Below are positions 11,203-22,708 of a stretch of 64,000 bases of DNA, piece after piece (position 1 is the first letter of the stretch; each line of letters starts with the position of its first letter). The notes beneath the pieces are model-generated. The model had not been told where the DNA came from, did not search any database, and worked only from the letters and a program-made list of their open reading frames with translations. The position numbers and the translations under genes are program-made. The stretch covers positions 124,001 to 188,000 of the forward strand of contig JAIXMG010000033.1 in assembly GCA_025201345.1 (NCBI GenBank), written 5' to 3'. The DNA is from Thamnidium elegans (taxonomy: Eukaryota > Mucoromycota > Mucoromycetes > Mucorales > Mucoraceae).

Positions 11203-12009
11203 ATGAAATTACTTTATATAATATTAAACTATATATCAATAACTTTTGCTTCAGAGTATGTACTTATCAATTGCTCTTGGCCTTGTCCAAATATAACGCA
11301 CGGTTGTATAATATCTCCACAAGAAGCGCATTGTGGCCAAAGAACAGATAATAATTGGATCATAAATACTCCTCAAAAGGCACCGTATTACACGGGGGCA
11401 TATATCTCTGTTCATTTACAACCATGTCAACCAGCACCTATTCCGCGCCTACCACCAGCCGCATTTGACAACCGCACGGAACCGGGACAATCCATTATTA
11501 TATGGCCAATTGACAATATACGTCGACCACACGATGCATACCTAGGCAACTGTGGCCATGGCTATTATTGCTCTTCAGCAGGACCCGATTCATTATTTCC
11601 TGTATGCAGACAACGTGTAAAAGAATACAATAGTTGTGAGTCATCGAACCAGTGTACAACAAGTTTTTGTCTGGAACATACGTGTCAATTAAATATAGAA
11701 CATAATATTACAGATAAAAACGAACGATGGAATAGGACACATGATCATAAAGACAAGACTGCGCAAATTCTTGCATCTGTGTTTGGGATAGTGGGTGGCA
11801 TAGTGATGTTAGGTATTGCATTTATCGTGTATCGTAAACATAAATCAAAAAAAGAGACCGTCTATTATTCTCAAAATAATTCAAGTTTACCCTTACAACA
11901 AGAACAGTTCGCTTCGGATTTTCAACATGATATCACTCAAAGTCAATTACATGATCTTGTAAGACATAGTTCAGTTTATTCAAAACCTCCTCCCTCTTAC
12001 AAGCCTTAA
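11203..12009 (+). CDS. Type I single-pass membrane protein, Cys-rich ectodomain, PPxY tail
   Basis: Single-exon ORF of 268 residues. An N-terminal hydrophobic signal peptide (MKLLYIILNYISITFASEY) precedes an ectodomain with many cysteines (CSWPCPNITHGC; CGHGYYCSSAGPDSLFPVC; CESSNQCTTSFCLEHTC) and several N-glycosylation sequons (NIT, NRT). A membrane helix follows at about 190-212 (ILASVFGIVGGIVMLGIAFI), with a basic stop-transfer (YRKHKSKK). The cytoplasmic tail of about 50 residues ends KPPPSYKP, a PPxY motif of the kind bound by WW domains of Rsp5/Nedd4 ubiquitin ligases. No family is recognised. The tail suggests an adaptor or a receptor turned over by ubiquitination; this is inference. 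Confidence 0.75.
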   Translation: MKLLYIILNYISITFASEYVLINCSWPCPNITHGCIISPQEAHCGQRTDNNWIINTPQKAPYYTGAYISVHLQPCQPAPIPRLPPAAFDNRTEPGQSIIIWPIDNIRRPHDAYLGNCGHGYYCSSAGPDSLFPVCRQRVKEYNSCESSNQCTTSFCLEHTCQLNIEHNITDKNERWNRTHDHKDKTAQILASVFGIVGGIVMLGIAFIVYRKHKSKKETVYYSQNNSSLPLQQEQFASDFQHDITQSQLHDLVRHSSVYSKPPPSYKP

Positions 12010-12126
12010 TTTTTTTTATGTGTTATATACCCTTTTTTTTAAAAAATAAATAAATAAATGATCTTACCGTGTTTGGTATTTTAAATTATTTTTCCCCTCT
12101 TTTTTATTTTTTCATATTTTTAAAGA

Positions 12127-15080
12127 ATGAGTGGCCATGCGCGTAATTCTTCGGCTTATATCGAAGAAGAATTAGCTCAAATAAGACGATACGAAGACTT
12201 TAGTACAACAGGTACACACATTGCAAAAAATACTCAAATTCCTGCAAACCATAAACTTTTTTTTCTTCCTTTTTTTTTTGATAGATTGGGTGAAAGACGC
12301 TATTCTAGAAAGATACAGGCAATCATCTATACAACACTTGAATCACAATGATAAGTCGTGGCGAGCCTGGTGGCATTTGACTTTTGAAACTGCTGAATCG
12401 TGGATAGTGATTTTACTCGTGGGTAAAAAAAAATAAAGACAACAATAAAAAGGGTTTCTTTTATGAACTAACATTTTTTCCTCAGGTGCTGCCATTGGAC
12501 TTAATTCTGCCTTGATTGCAATTATTACTGACTGGTTATCAGATATTAAATTAGGGTATTGCTCTAATGCATGGTGGCTAAATCAGAATTTTTGTTGTTG
12601 GGAAATAGAACAAGATGGTACATATAAAAAAAAAGCTCACAAAAGACAAAAAAAAAAAAGAAGAAGTAAACTTATCGCGCATTTTATATATATGTAGAAG
12701 GATGTGATAATTGGACTTCTTGGAGTGAGTTTATGTATTTAGGACCAAATATATATATTGTAAAATGGTTTTTTTATGTCGTTTGGGCTGTAAGTACCTT
12801 TTTTTTTTTCTTTGATCTGAAAAATTAAAATATTTTGGTAGACTTTGTTTGCAACAACGTGTGCCTACCTGGTAAAAATGCTTGCTCCGTATGCCGCTGG
12901 ATCTGGTATTTCTGAAATCAAGTGTATCATTGGTAAATAACCACATAAAAAACAAACCCATTGAGATATAAAAAAAAAATACTTACATAAAAAAAAATAG
13001 CTGGATTCGTGATGAAAGGTTTTTTAGGTGGTTGGACATTAGTCATGAAAAGTGTAGGCTTGGTAAGACCCGGATTATTATAGTATTTTGTGTATCGTTG
13101 TACCTGAACTTTATATTACAAATAGACGATGGCGGTTGCTTCTAACCTTTCAATTGGTAAAGAAGGGCCTTCAGTGCATATGGCATGTTGTGTTGGTAAC
13201 GTTATTTCACGATGTTTTAAAAAGTTTCGGACCAGTAAAGCTGAGATGAAGGAGATCCTGACAGCGTCTAGTGCAGCGGGTGTAGCTGTTGCGTTTGGTT
13301 CACCTATTGGAGGAGTGCTATTTGCATTAGAAGAAATGAGTACGACGTTTCCCAACCGAACCATGTGGAAAAGTTTCTTTTGTGCTATGATTGCTACCAT
13401 TGTACTGCAAGCCATGAATCCTTTTCGTACAGGTAAACTTGTTATGTTTCAAGTGAGTTATGATCGCGATTGGCATTTCTTTGAGTACTTGTTTGTACTG
13501 GTAATTGGATTATTTGGTGTAAGTTTAAAGAAGAAAATTTGGTTTTCGGTTTAATAATAAGTTTTTATTTGAGTAGGGATTATACGGTGCTCTCGTTATC
13601 AAGTTTAATTTGATTGTGGCCCAATTTAGAAAAAACGTTTTAAAGAATCATCCAATTACTGAAACTGCTGTACTTGCTTTTGTTACAGCCGCCATTGCTT
13701 ATCCCAATGTATTTTTACGTATTGATATGACTGAAATTATGGGTATTTTGTTTAGAGAATGTGAAGGAGCAGGTACTGAGAATTACCATGGGCTTTGCGA
13801 GTAAGTAAGAGAAATATATAATATACGCGAGGTAAAATATCGGTTTTTAAAATAACACGTATGTTATATAGTGCAAGTGAAACAGGTCGTATGGTTGCAT
13901 TATTATTTATGGCTACGGTATTACGATGCTTTGGTACAATTATGACTTACGGAGCTCGTGTACCTTGCGGTATCTTTGTTCCATCCATGGCCATTGGAGC
14001 AACATTTGGAAGAATGATTGGACTATTAGTAAAATCCTGGCAAGAATATGATCCTGAATTTTTTTTATTTGCTTCCTGCCGACCTGACATGCCATGTATT
14101 ACACCTGGTACATATGCATTTTTAGGCGCAGCTGCTGCACTCTGCGGGGTAATGCGAATTACAGTATCAGTTGTAGTCATTATGTTTGAACTGACAGGTC
14201 AGATTACCTATATTTTACCTACTATGATTGCATTAATGATTACACGTGCTGTAGCTGACTGGTTTGGTACCGGAGGTATTGCTGACCGTTATATTCGATT
14301 AAATGGATACCCTATCCTCGACAACGATGAACAAGTATTTGGTGTACCTGTGTCACATGTGATGCAGGAAAATATGACTGTGATGACAGCCACTGGTATG
14401 AACTATCGAAAGATTGAAACTATTTTGGAAAATACAAACTTTCAAGGGTTCCCGGTAGTAGAAGATTTAAGGTCCATGATTTTAATTGGATATATTGGAA
14501 GATCAGAATTAAGATACTTGATTGAAAAGGCTCGTATTAATAAAAAGGCACACGATGAAACTATTTGTCGATTTACACCAGATGGTGATGAACCTGAAAT
14601 ACTTACAAGTACTCAAATTGTCGATGAAGCGGATCAACCGGATTTAAGAGGGTCTTCGGATAGTTTGGATTTTGGTGCTTATATGGATCAAACCCCAATT
14701 ACTGTTCATCCTAAATTATATCTTGAAACTGTCATGGATATGTTTAAACAATTAGGGTAAAGAAAAAGGGCTATTATTAAAAAGAGGGGTAAACTAAACT
14801 TTTTTTTACTTTTATGTGTAGTCCAAGAGTGGTTCTTTTAGAAGAAAAAGGTAAATTACGAGGATTAGTGACAGTCAAGGATGTATTGAAATACACTGCA
14901 CGTATTGAAAGCGTAGATTCACCATCGACACCACAATATTCCAGAGAATGTGGTGGTATCTTTGATAAATTTTCTTCTTGGTTGAATAAACGACAACAAC
15001 CTTATACACAGTTACAAAACAGAAGTTCAATAGAGGTCAATCATAATAGTGAATATCATGAAATGGATGATAGATTATAA
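12127..15080 (+). CDS. GEF1: CLC chloride channel/exchanger (Gef1/CLC-3 type)
   Basis: Ten exons (12127-12211, 12285-12422, 12486-12617, 12698-12789, 12842-12932, 13001-13062, 13126-13518, 13577-13800, 13872-14756, 14822-15080), in frame, 786 residues. CLC signatures are present: GSGISEIKCIIAGFV (anion-binding loop), GKEGPSVHMACCVGN with the gating glutamate, SAAGVAVAFGSPIGGVLFAL, and YGARVPCGIFVPSMAIGA. The cytoplasmic part has two CBS domains (from VSHVMQENMTVM, and from MDQTPITVHPK to RGLVTVKDVLKY). The gating Glu suits a Cl-/H+ exchanger of Golgi/endosomal membranes, as in yeast Gef1 and mammalian CLC-3/4/5. GSGIS rather than GSGIP also matches Gef1. Convergent with MRM2, 46 bp apart. Confidence 0.92.
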
Positions 15081-15126
15081 TAATTATAAGAATAAACAAT
15101 ACGTATACATATATATATATATATAT

Positions 15127-15330
15127 TTAAGGGCTTTCGTTGGGCTCTGATTCCACTTTTTTTATTGGTTTGTATCCTAATGCTACAAAAAACCCTTCTG
15201 TAGATTGCTTTCTGGATGCATCGGGTTTTTCTGTCTTTACTTTTGCAAATATGGTTTTTAATTTTCGTTTGAATTCAAACTCTGTACCACCCATCAAAAA
15301 CTAAGTAAAAAGAGTATTAACACTTTGCTT

Positions 15331-15364
<34 letters not shown>

Positions 15365-15858
15365 TTTGCGACAAAAGAACCTCCAGGTTGTAATACCTTT
15401 TGAGCAAACGTAAGTGCCGATTCACATAACTCCATTGACCTTGCATGATCTGCTGTATGATTACCAGAGAAAGAAGGTGCCATATCCGAGCACACCAAAT
15501 CAACTTGTCTTCCATCTAAAATATCTCGAATAGCATTTTGAGTTTTTATTCTCATGAAGTTTCCTTTAATCAGATGAGCATTAGGAATAGGATCAACTGG
15601 TAACAAATCAATACCAATCACAAGACCTTTTTCTGATGTAAGCTCGGCAGCTACTTGCGTCCATCCACCGGGGGCTGCTCCACAATCAACTACTACATCA
15701 TTGCGACGAATAAGACGGTACTTTTGATTGATTTGAAGTAACTTGAACGCACTGCGAGCTCGATATTGATTTGATTTGGCTAATTTACAGTACGGATCTT
15801 TGGCTTGACGAGACATCCATTGCTTGGAAGAAGTTGAATATAATCTGAGGAAAATCAT
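15127..15858 (-). CDS. MRM2: Mitochondrial rRNA 2'-O-ribose methyltransferase Mrm2 (FtsJ family)
   Basis: Two exons (15364-15858, 15127-15300) give 222 residues. RrmJ/FtsJ fold: KLAKSNQYRARSAFKLLQI near the N-terminus with the first catalytic Lys, SAM motif VVVDCGAAPGGWTQVAAEL, Asp in LVCSDMAPSFSGNH, Lys in PGGSFVAK at the exon junction, and Glu in SRKQSTEGFFVALGYKP, completing the K-D-K-E tetrad. The N-terminus MIFLRLYSTSSKQW looks like a mitochondrial presequence, so the likely target is mitochondrial large-subunit rRNA (Mrm2) rather than tRNA (Trm7) or nucleolar Spb1. The ATG at 15858 was chosen; longer readings need a non-ATG start. The intron contains a long T-run on the plus strand. Confidence 0.88.
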
Positions 15859-16449
15859 GGTGTGGTTATACAATTAAATTACGTTGCAAGTGTTGAGTAA
15901 AATTAACAAGTTGTTGAAAAGGAGGTTTTTTTCAGTGACCGCTTCTTATTTTTTTCTAAGTGAAATCTCGTTGGTTTAACTATACGAACCTTGACACCTT
16001 TTTTAAAGAAAAGAAAATCATCCCAAAACCAAAAACCAAAACCAAAAACTTTGTGAAAGCTGGAAACAGTGGATTTCTGCTCTTAATTTAAAAGTAAAAT
16101 AGATTAGAGGTTGATAACTACTATCGTATTTTATTCTACACTTTAGATAAAGCTGAAATAGTTCGCCGGCCGTGTAACATCTGCGTAAGCTGCCGTAAAG
16201 GAGGGAGCGCAATAATGTATTTTTATGTAAATTTTGATAATTCGATGAGGTTAAGCTACTTAAGAAAAATAAGTTTATTAATAGCTTTGTGTTATATAGA
16301 TTCTAGTATATTGTTTTTGAGAGTTTATTTGAAGCTTAAGAGTAGTATTAAGATTGTTTTGGGCTTAGTATAATTTTTGTTGCTTTCTGTTCAGAGTAAT
16401 CAATCACATCAATAACATCAGGACTAATTTCGAACTTTCTTTTAATTTT
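15859..16449. other. Intergenic region upstream of MRM2
   Basis: About 590 bp, AT-rich. The part next to 15858 must contain the MRM2 promoter. It includes a short direct repetition of CCAAAA units at 16023-16047. No gene or RNA recognised. Confidence 0.4.
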
Positions 16450-18966
16450 AAAAGGGATATATGTGCCGAAAAGTACAAATCATCGGCCTTACGTGCTCGA
16501 GACATTGTAGCATACATTCGATACGTGATACAGGTGATTTACAACTGAATCAATGATAAAGTTCTGATATTTATTAATTGTCGTAGCAATAATGCAGGAA
16601 CAATTGTAAATTGGATCCTTTACCAGCAATTTACCTTGAAATTCTCTGAATCTACAGTGTCACTTCAGCTCCTTCTACTCCTTCTACTCCTTTTTTTAGC
16701 AAGCAGTATGTTCTCTTCGTCAATTTCAGCGACCTTTGCTAGAATACCATTGAACCGACCTCAGTTTACTCGCAAAGTTTGAATCGGCATTACAGGTATA
16801 TTTGACTTCAAAACTGCCCTCGCTAGATGAATATACTATATATTTCTTAATTCATATTTCCAACTAATAGCCCAAGTATGTATATAGATATACTATGCCA
16901 TTGTCCATTTATTATTGTTTAGTAAGAGAAATTACTGATCGACCCAGGGAAAGAGAGGATGTATCAGATTCTGGTAACTAATATACAGTATATTACCTTG
17001 AGACTACTTTTTAACCTTTATATATGTGTATATAGATGATGAAATCCCTTTAGAGATGTACATATTCAAGCTGAAAGAGCTTATTTAACAGAACCTGTCC
17101 CTGCTCGTAGAATTCTCAACATCGGCTGGCCGGTTCGCTCTCCTCCTAGTACTCCACTTCCCTCCCCCCCTTTTTTTTTAATATGGCATCCATTGTGGAA
17201 GCTTTAGTAGAAACAGCGAAACCTACCAGTAATGCAAAGTCATTATTGATCAAAAAGCGAGTATGAAGGTAGAAGGTTCAATTAAAGTCAATGGCAAGTA
17301 CTTGCTTATTCGTACGTATGACTGCAATACGATGCATTTCATGTTGCGTCAATTCAAAGTAAACCGCAGACTGACTGTAAAAGGTAACCTAGACTATCCC
17401 ACTCTAACAGCTTTACTCATTTTTTTAAGCAGGTACTCTCGATTGGCGTGCCGGTGTGGGCAAGATCGGTTACGGCTTGTCATAGTTACATTACAGTCAA
17501 TGTTAAAGAAATGCGTAGCAGAAATGACATATACATTGCGTCCAAAGATAAACAATATACATTAGTCTATAATTTATTGAGATTTTATCAAAGAAGAACA
17601 ACTTCTTTCAGGCCTTCTTACAGAAATTTGTACCTGTTTTGGTAACAGAAGAGTGATCAACATATCGGTATGTTGTTTATACATCTTTGTTTTTTTATAT
17701 AAAAAAAACTGTTTTTTTAGAGTGCACTTCCTCCAATGATTCAAGAAATAAATAGTTCAACTAATGGCACCCATATCTAAGTAGCTATTTAAGCAAACAG
17801 TTTTTAATATTATTTGAATAACGCTGAAAAAGCAATTGCCAAGTAAGTCTATTAAAAGTAATTTAAGAAATACACTATATAAACCATTTTTTTTAGCCTT
17901 ATCCTTGATTCCGATACCGTACAAGGAGGCAGCGTATACGAACAGCAGGAAGTTCAACCGGGCGCATTATAATATGGACTGTGTTTCTCTCGTATCCCAC
18001 ATCAGAGCTTACGGGCTTAACCTATCTTTAAATACACCCCATTTCTTTTTCCTTTTACAAGCTACTCACTTTCTTTTTTTTTTAGAACATGTTCCTATCC
18101 TTGGTTTCATATTCTTTATATCTTACAATCACATGTAGCGACTCTGTTACGGAATATGGGTCCTTAGGATGATCCTGTTCTATTCCAACAGCATTTTAAA
18201 CGATCTTTCCGACATGTTTTAACGCATATATCCTGAAAACCGTAAGTTAGTTTAACATTTATATGCTGTCTTACCTACAGAATTCAACAGAACTTTACCC
18301 GAAAAGTGAGTAGATTCGTGATCGGTCTTACGTGGTATAATTGCAAAATGGTGGAAGGTACAGTTTATCGTCCTTACTATTACCATTGATCATAATCATT
18401 ACCGTATTTATTATTTACCATTGTTCATTTAAAATATCCTTTTTTTTTTAGTCCACACGTTCATCTCATCCTGTGGACAGGCAGAACGCCTGATGAACTT
18501 CGGGCCATGGGCAACATGGTGGAGGTACAGATTCCTAACATTGACGATGATTTTGATCTGCATCTCTTATTGATCGATGGCCAAATCCACGGATGTGGCT
18601 ATTATCGTCGTCGTGACAGTCAAACGAGAAATTGTACGGTTACCCTACGTCTATGGCCGAAACCGAGGATCTCCCACCATTTCCGACAATTTAGATATGG
18701 GAACACTTTTGCCTTTCATAATCACAAACAGGTTTCGATCCGAAATACTTGGGTTACCTTTACCCGTACTCCCGGAAAAACCAAGAGTATCATCCATTCC
18801 ACCAGATGTCAGGAGTTACAGAGCATCTGCTCTTTATGATAAAGATGATGTCTTTTTTCGCAGTGATAGGTGTCGACTAACCACGAGTATGTATCCCCTC
18901 AGAAGTACAACAGAGTTTAGATCTGTATCGCCACCATATAATCCTCGAATATCAGACTATTACTGA
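16450..18966 (+). pseudogene. Exon-like pieces of a decayed multi-exon gene
   Basis: A series of plus-strand stretches with protein-like composition but incompatible frames and frequent stops. Examples: AEKYKSSALRARDIVAYIRY near 16467-16533; TDRPREREDVSDS near 16936; KVEGSIKVNGKYLLIRTYDC then RQFKVNRRLTVK (17263-17385); GTLDWRAGVGKIGYGLS (17433 on); ALILDSDTVQGGSVYEQQEV (about 17897); KSTDVAIIVVVTVKREIV up to a TGA at 18964-18966. Several are bounded by GT...AG-like borders, suggesting former exons. The base composition is less A/T-extreme than the flanks. No family is recognised with confidence. A functional gene with sequencing errors is possible but would need many corrections. Confidence 0.35.
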
Positions 18967-19339
18967 GTGTCACATTTCACTTCATCATATTTGATGTAGA
19001 TTATTATTTTTTTTTAAAAAAAAGATAGAGTAAAGAATAGGTTGATACAATAAGTGTCGCTTTCATTATTCGAGATGAATTAAGGGATAGATTTGTTCAT
19101 CCAGTCCATTTAATCATTTTTATATACATGTCTACAACTTTTATGTCACAACTTATTTTAACATACTAAAGAAAAAAGTTATCGTCTAGGGTATTCAAAA
19201 ATAAGGTAGTTATCGCCGATCAAAGGTTTAAAACTTAATTCAAAAGCAATTACTGCTAAAAAAAAAGCATTGTTTCGTTTTTACACTAGCAGATAGTATA
19301 CAAGAAAATAAAATATATAAATAAAAGAAGGTGTCTGTA

Positions 19340-21860
19340 GATTCCTGCCGTAAACCATAATGAATGGAAATCTTGTTACTGTTTTGAGAAATCTGCAGGG
19401 AAAAGGGACATTTTTTGTATGTATGACATCCAAATCACAGTTCCCGCCCCTTTTTTACAGAACTTATTAGCATTACATACCTATTCATATTCGTCTCATA
19501 AATGTTTACTAAAGTGGGGACATAAGTAAAGAAAAAGACTTTGCGATCTTAAATATATCTTATTAAAGACTTATGAAGTCTATTGGCGTACTCTTCAACC
19601 ACCAGAAACATCCAAATTTACATTTGTTCATTATGTTGTAACAATTACTGCCTACAACGATCGACTTGTAATGTTCAAATATTCTTCTATTGTCAACCCG
19701 TTGCCTTTTAACACAGGTAATGTTCTAGTAATGTCTATTACCAAATGATCTTCTTTATGGACTAGTCCTTTACGAACCAATTCTATTCTTTTCTGTCATT
19801 TGCATAAAACTAAACATGTCTTTTATTTCTTAGTGAGTGATATAAATGAACAGATTAACAGCTTGACATAATGCCTGTGAACTTGATCGAGATGTATAGC
19901 GTGTACCTTTCAGAGTAGCTAAGTTACCATATAATTCGTAACTTTCAATAAATAATATACCCTCGACTTGAACAGTCCGTTTTCCTCCTTTCCTTCCCGA
20001 ATGTAAGTTTAAATAAGATAGCTTCAAAACTGTTTATATTTACAGCTGTTTCTACTTGTTTGTATTGCATATGACTATAAGTTATTATTGAGTTGCTACT
20101 GATTCTAATAATTATTATTGCTGCTGTTGTTAGATGTGGTTGCCTTTTCTTTTATTGAGGTAAGTTAGAGAGAGAGAAAAAAAAAGTTGGCTCAGATATC
20201 AACCGTGCCGCTGCATTAAAAGCGTAGAGAACACTATTCTGAATAATGTTTATATCGAATATAAGAGAGTTCTTTACTTAAACCATTTGTAAGCATGTTT
20301 AAAAGTCAAATGTATAATTTATTTCTATAGAGATAATCAAAGACAAAACGGCAAGTGTACAAATGTGTTGTGTTACAGACGACTTTTGGGATTTATGCGG
20401 GAGTTACATTTACTATAGTCTTATTTACTATATATTACTTTATTACATGGATACTATTATATGTCAAAGAAAAAGCTAAACGAGCTTCTTTTTTTTCGAT
20501 ATCTCCTATTTAAGTAAGAAAAAAAACGTTTTGCCCAGTTACTACTATGTCTACAGTAAATTTATTTCATTCTTTTCAAGTTAGTAAATATAAGTTGTTG
20601 AAAAAAAAACATTTGATGTGTATAGAAGCAGAAAGTAGGAATGAAGTTTGATTACCTCTCGTATCACAAACAAACTTCCAGTGTTGAATAAAGTCCGTTA
20701 GATAAATATAGTTTATCGTAGTAAACATTGATAACAAGATATTATAACAAAAGATTTAAAGTAAAAGGTAAACTGTAATATACGTCATGTATGCCTTGTC
20801 TCTTACCCCTTTCCTCCTTCATCACCACCACTAGTACTTGGTTGTGTGTCGCTTTGTCCCGTTTTCATCTGCCCAACTGTATCACACACACTCTCTCTCT
20901 CTCTGTTATATAGCTAGATACAGAACTAAAACTTCCGCTTCATTAGCGGAAATTTTGTTAAAAAAGCTAAAAGTAGAAGAGTTCAACCCTAATTACTTGT
21001 CATATTTCTTTTTTACTATTTTTTAAAATATACACATCTTAATGACACAATACGTATGTTTCTGGCTTCATATAAATATATGCACCGTAATCATTTAAGG
21101 GATACTATGTTATTATATAAAATATATATACTCTTAAATTTATTTACGACTACCGCAATCATTTAATCCATCGCTTTATCGCTTAGTACTATCATTGCGT
21201 AGCTACCTTTACAACTTTTTTTATCTTCTTTATGTAACATGCTTATTCTCCAGTGAGTGCTCAACAACCAATATATTTTCTTCTTTCTTTTTGACGTAGT
21301 AACAGCAAAGTATATTATACACTATATGAAAAGTCACTTCAACAGTGGATATACTCGGAAACAGAAAGCGGGGGAAAGTTCGATTATTTCTCGTGCCACA
21401 AAGATAACGGAAGTCAGAAAAGTAAAGTTGTTTTATACAACGACAAAAAAAAGAGGGGGTGGATAACATTGAGTCGCCCGTATTTGTTTACTCTAACGGA
21501 TCAATCAAATTTAATTTTGATCGGAAAGTACCTATCAGGTTCGTTCTTTTTATATATATACGTTATTTTATTTTTTTGTGAGTAGATACAGCATCTGTGG
21601 ATATCTATGGTGATATCTATGGTAATACAAAGTGGGAGTGAAGTTTGATTTTTTTTATGTCACAAACAACTTTGGTATTCATGCAAACAGGTAAGTGTGG
21701 GGCGTCGCAGTCACTAAAAACAAAAGTAAAAATAGAGCCGAGTTTTCTTTATCTTCTTTTATCTTCTTTTATCTTACTTAATATGGATAGTTTCATCGAT
21801 ATAGTTGTAAACTCTGCGTTAACCTTTCTTATTGGGTTCGTCATTTTATAATATAAAAAA
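19340..21860 (+). other. Degenerate exon-like fragments and diverged internal repeats
   Basis: Around 19572-19720 one frame reads YEVYWRTLQPPETSKFTFVH followed by VVTITAYNDRLVMFKYSS, ending near a GT. Around 20376-20514 another reads FGIYAGVTFTIVLFTIYYFI plus a basic flank, like a membrane helix. Three diverged copies of a sequence around GAAGTTTGATT...TCACAAA (near 20636, 21370 and 21638) suggest remnants of a duplicated exon. No intact ORF above about 80 codons and no recognised domain. The region is best seen as decayed coding DNA; identity unknown. Confidence 0.3.
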
Positions 21861-21936
21861 ATAGACGTAATGGCGTTATATTAACTCTACTTACTATAGG
21901 TAAGACCAAGCCCTCTTTTCCAAGTTCAAAATAAGC

Positions 21937-21967
<31 letters not shown>

Positions 21968-22040
21968 TTATCTTTTAACTTGCGCAAAGTAAACAAACCA
22001 TGCAAAAAAAGGGAAAGTAGTACAAATTAGGCATACTTTT

Positions 22041-22042
<2 letters not shown>

Positions 22043-22089
<47 letters not shown>
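22043..22089. repeat. Poly(T) tract, 47 bases
   Basis: Uninterrupted T run, about 620 bp upstream of the SAC3 start codon; a shorter A run lies at about 21941-21967. Confidence 0.9.
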
Positions 22090-22092
<3 letters not shown>

Positions 22093-22708
22093 CTCTTCAG
22101 CTTTATCCGCTTACTTCTATTTCGTGGTACATCTTTCAATATCATTAATAAATTTTATATTTGGATATAAGAAGAAGTGATATTACTAGAGTAAGCATAT
22201 ATAAAACGGAACAAGTGGAAGTGTTGGAAGTTTATAAAAATAAAAAAATACGTAGATTTGTTTACTTCATATCTAAAGTACATCAGATACTTCTGGTTAA
22301 CAATTTCCGATCATTTATGTATAAACAAAAACGACCTCGAGGAAAGCATGCTTATTAGATACTTTTTTTTTTCCTCACACAAGTATTATCTACATCCCTT
22401 TCGCTTTTTTGTAAAGAAGGATATTTAGTCATACGAGTTTTCTCTAGCAATAAATTGATATATATTATAAAAAAATTGAGTCTTTTGTTTACATGAACAT
22501 TTATGGAAGTAACTAATTAATAAATTCTCATACTATTTTTAATTTTAGTTGTGTCATGGGAATTTGCGCCCAATTTTTCCTACGGCGTATATTTTGAATT
22601 GATTAGCCCATCACGCGTATTTATTTCTCTTTTTTTCTCTTTTTTTTTATTTTTTATTATTTTTTTTTTTAAAAAAAGTCAACATCTCTCTTTTACCGTT
22701 TGAAAATA

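Noticed and set aside
13116..13415. Minus-strand ORF of 99 codons
   Set aside because: Antisense shadow of the well-supported CLC exon 7.
22700..22708. Upstream start for SAC3 at 22700
   Set aside because: The codon is TTG; the first in-frame ATG is at 22709.
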